Shown: positions 63,626 through 64,000 of the stretch, piece after piece
Layout: every line of letters begins with the position of its first letter
Numbering within the stretch: the stretch's first letter is position 1
Source of the DNA: JANNNF01 sp963772935
GTDB taxonomy: Bacteria; Pseudomonadota; Alphaproteobacteria; Rhodobacterales; Rhodobacteraceae
Assembly: GCA_963772935.1 (NCBI GenBank)
Contig: CAVYZK010000009.1
Span: 248,001-312,000 of the forward strand
Reading direction: 5' to 3'
Length of the DNA: 64,000 nucleotides
Translations under genes and position numbers: made by a program
The notes under the pieces: generated by a model
Told to the model about the DNA's origin: nothing
What the model saw: the letters and a program-made list of their open reading frames with translations, nothing else
Databases searched by the model: none

Positions 63626-64000
63626 ATGGCATTAGAAGACGCCAAATCACAGGTAGATACCGCTTTCACCCGGCCCGGATTGCGCGGGCTTGCGTTTGAG
63701 AACGCCTTCGGGGGGGCGACCTCGTTCCTGCGCCGGACCTATACCAAAGACCTGACCGGGGTCGACCTTGCCATCACCGGCGTGCCGTTCGATCAGGCCG
63801 TGACCCACCGCGCAGGCACCCGCTTTGGCCCCCGTGCGATCCGCGAGGCCTCCAGCCTGATGCCCTACGACCCGCCCTATGGCTGGCCCACCAACCCGTT
63901 GGAGGATATGGCGGTTGTCGATTACGGCGATGTGGCGTTCGATTATGCAAAGGTCAGCGACTTTCCCGACACCCTGACCGCCCATATCCGCACCATCCTG
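63626..64000 (+). CDS. speB: Agmatinase/ureohydrolase family, N-terminal part
   Basis: Runs off the window end. The visible 125 residues (LRGLAFENAFGGATSFLRRT, LTGVDLAITGVPFDQAVTHR, AGTRFGPRAIREASSLMPYD) match the N-terminal region of agmatinases, Mn-dependent ureohydrolases that make putrescine and urea. The DxD metal motifs lie beyond the end. ATG 63626 gives MALEDAKSQVDTAF, the usual start. Other arginase-family activities are possible. Confidence 0.88.
   Translation, partial: MALEDAKSQVDTAFTRPGLRGLAFENAFGGATSFLRRTYTKDLTGVDLAITGVPFDQAVTHRAGTRFGPRAIREASSLMPYDPPYGWPTNPLEDMAVVDYGDVAFDYAKVSDFPDTLTAHIRTIL

Overview
The window is high-GC DNA from an alphaproteobacterium, most likely order Rhodobacterales (Rhodobacteraceae/Paracoccaceae). 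The evidence is the gene content and protein style: an RSP_2648-type PIN protein, DUF2927 and DUF6778-like lipoproteins, a class II DAHP synthase, Entner-Doudoroff genes, Hint-terminated RTX proteins, a fused IolC kinase/aldolase, and short GC-rich palindromes between genes. The window starts inside glnE and ends inside an agmatinase-like gene.

Layout. 1-7.5 kb: end of glnE, a small unknown gene, divergently placed eda/edd (Entner-Doudoroff) with a LacI-type operator upstream of edd, a lipoprotein, an RlmI-like rRNA methyltransferase and a PIN protein. 7.5-12.7 kb (minus strand): M48 peptidase, VWA protein, small membrane protein, DUF2927 lipoprotein, an unidentified frame-interrupted gene and a MoxR ATPase. 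12.9-19.8 kb: dksA, FAD monooxygenase, dgt, A-type Fe-S carrier, an unknown gene, VOC protein, xth, dsbB and a zinc metallopeptidase. 19.9-21.5 kb: tRNA-Leu(CAA), then a more AT-rich stretch with a HIRAN-like gene. 21.5-32.4 kb: two RTX proteins in tandem (957 and 2518 residues), each ending in a Hint domain. 32.4-41.6 kb (minus strand): a MobA-like transferase, a dimethylglycine/sarcosine dehydrogenase-like gene and a liv-type ABC transporter operon with two small extra genes embedded in it. 41.9-48.6 kb: PQQ-type sugar dehydrogenase, GlxA-family regulator, DAHP synthase, PAS protein, yicC, gmk and gamma carbonic anhydrase. 48.7-55.2 kb: myo-inositol catabolism (iolR, iolC fused to an aldolase, iolD, iolE, iolB). 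55.2-64 kb: PhoR-like kinase, nucleoside hydrolase, DUF1624 membrane protein, orphan Fe(III)-binding protein, mazG, two tandem M20 amidohydrolases, a small secreted protein and speB.

Together the genes support sugar and polyol use (Entner-Doudoroff, inositol, aldose oxidation), amine and amino-acid scavenging (dehydrogenase plus liv-type transporter, M20 hydrolases, agmatinase) and large calcium-binding extracellular proteins. No type I secretion genes lie in the window.

One feature affects the whole annotation. At least eleven single-base (+1) frame breaks interrupt eight otherwise well-conserved genes (glnE x2, an unknown gene at 11.2-11.6 kb, dksA, xth, dsbB x2, the dehydrogenase gene, glxA, iolC x2). 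Nearly all sit in short homopolymers and are repaired by removing one base. This looks like sequencing or assembly error rather than gene decay. Such genes are entered here as interrupted, with the intended protein described.
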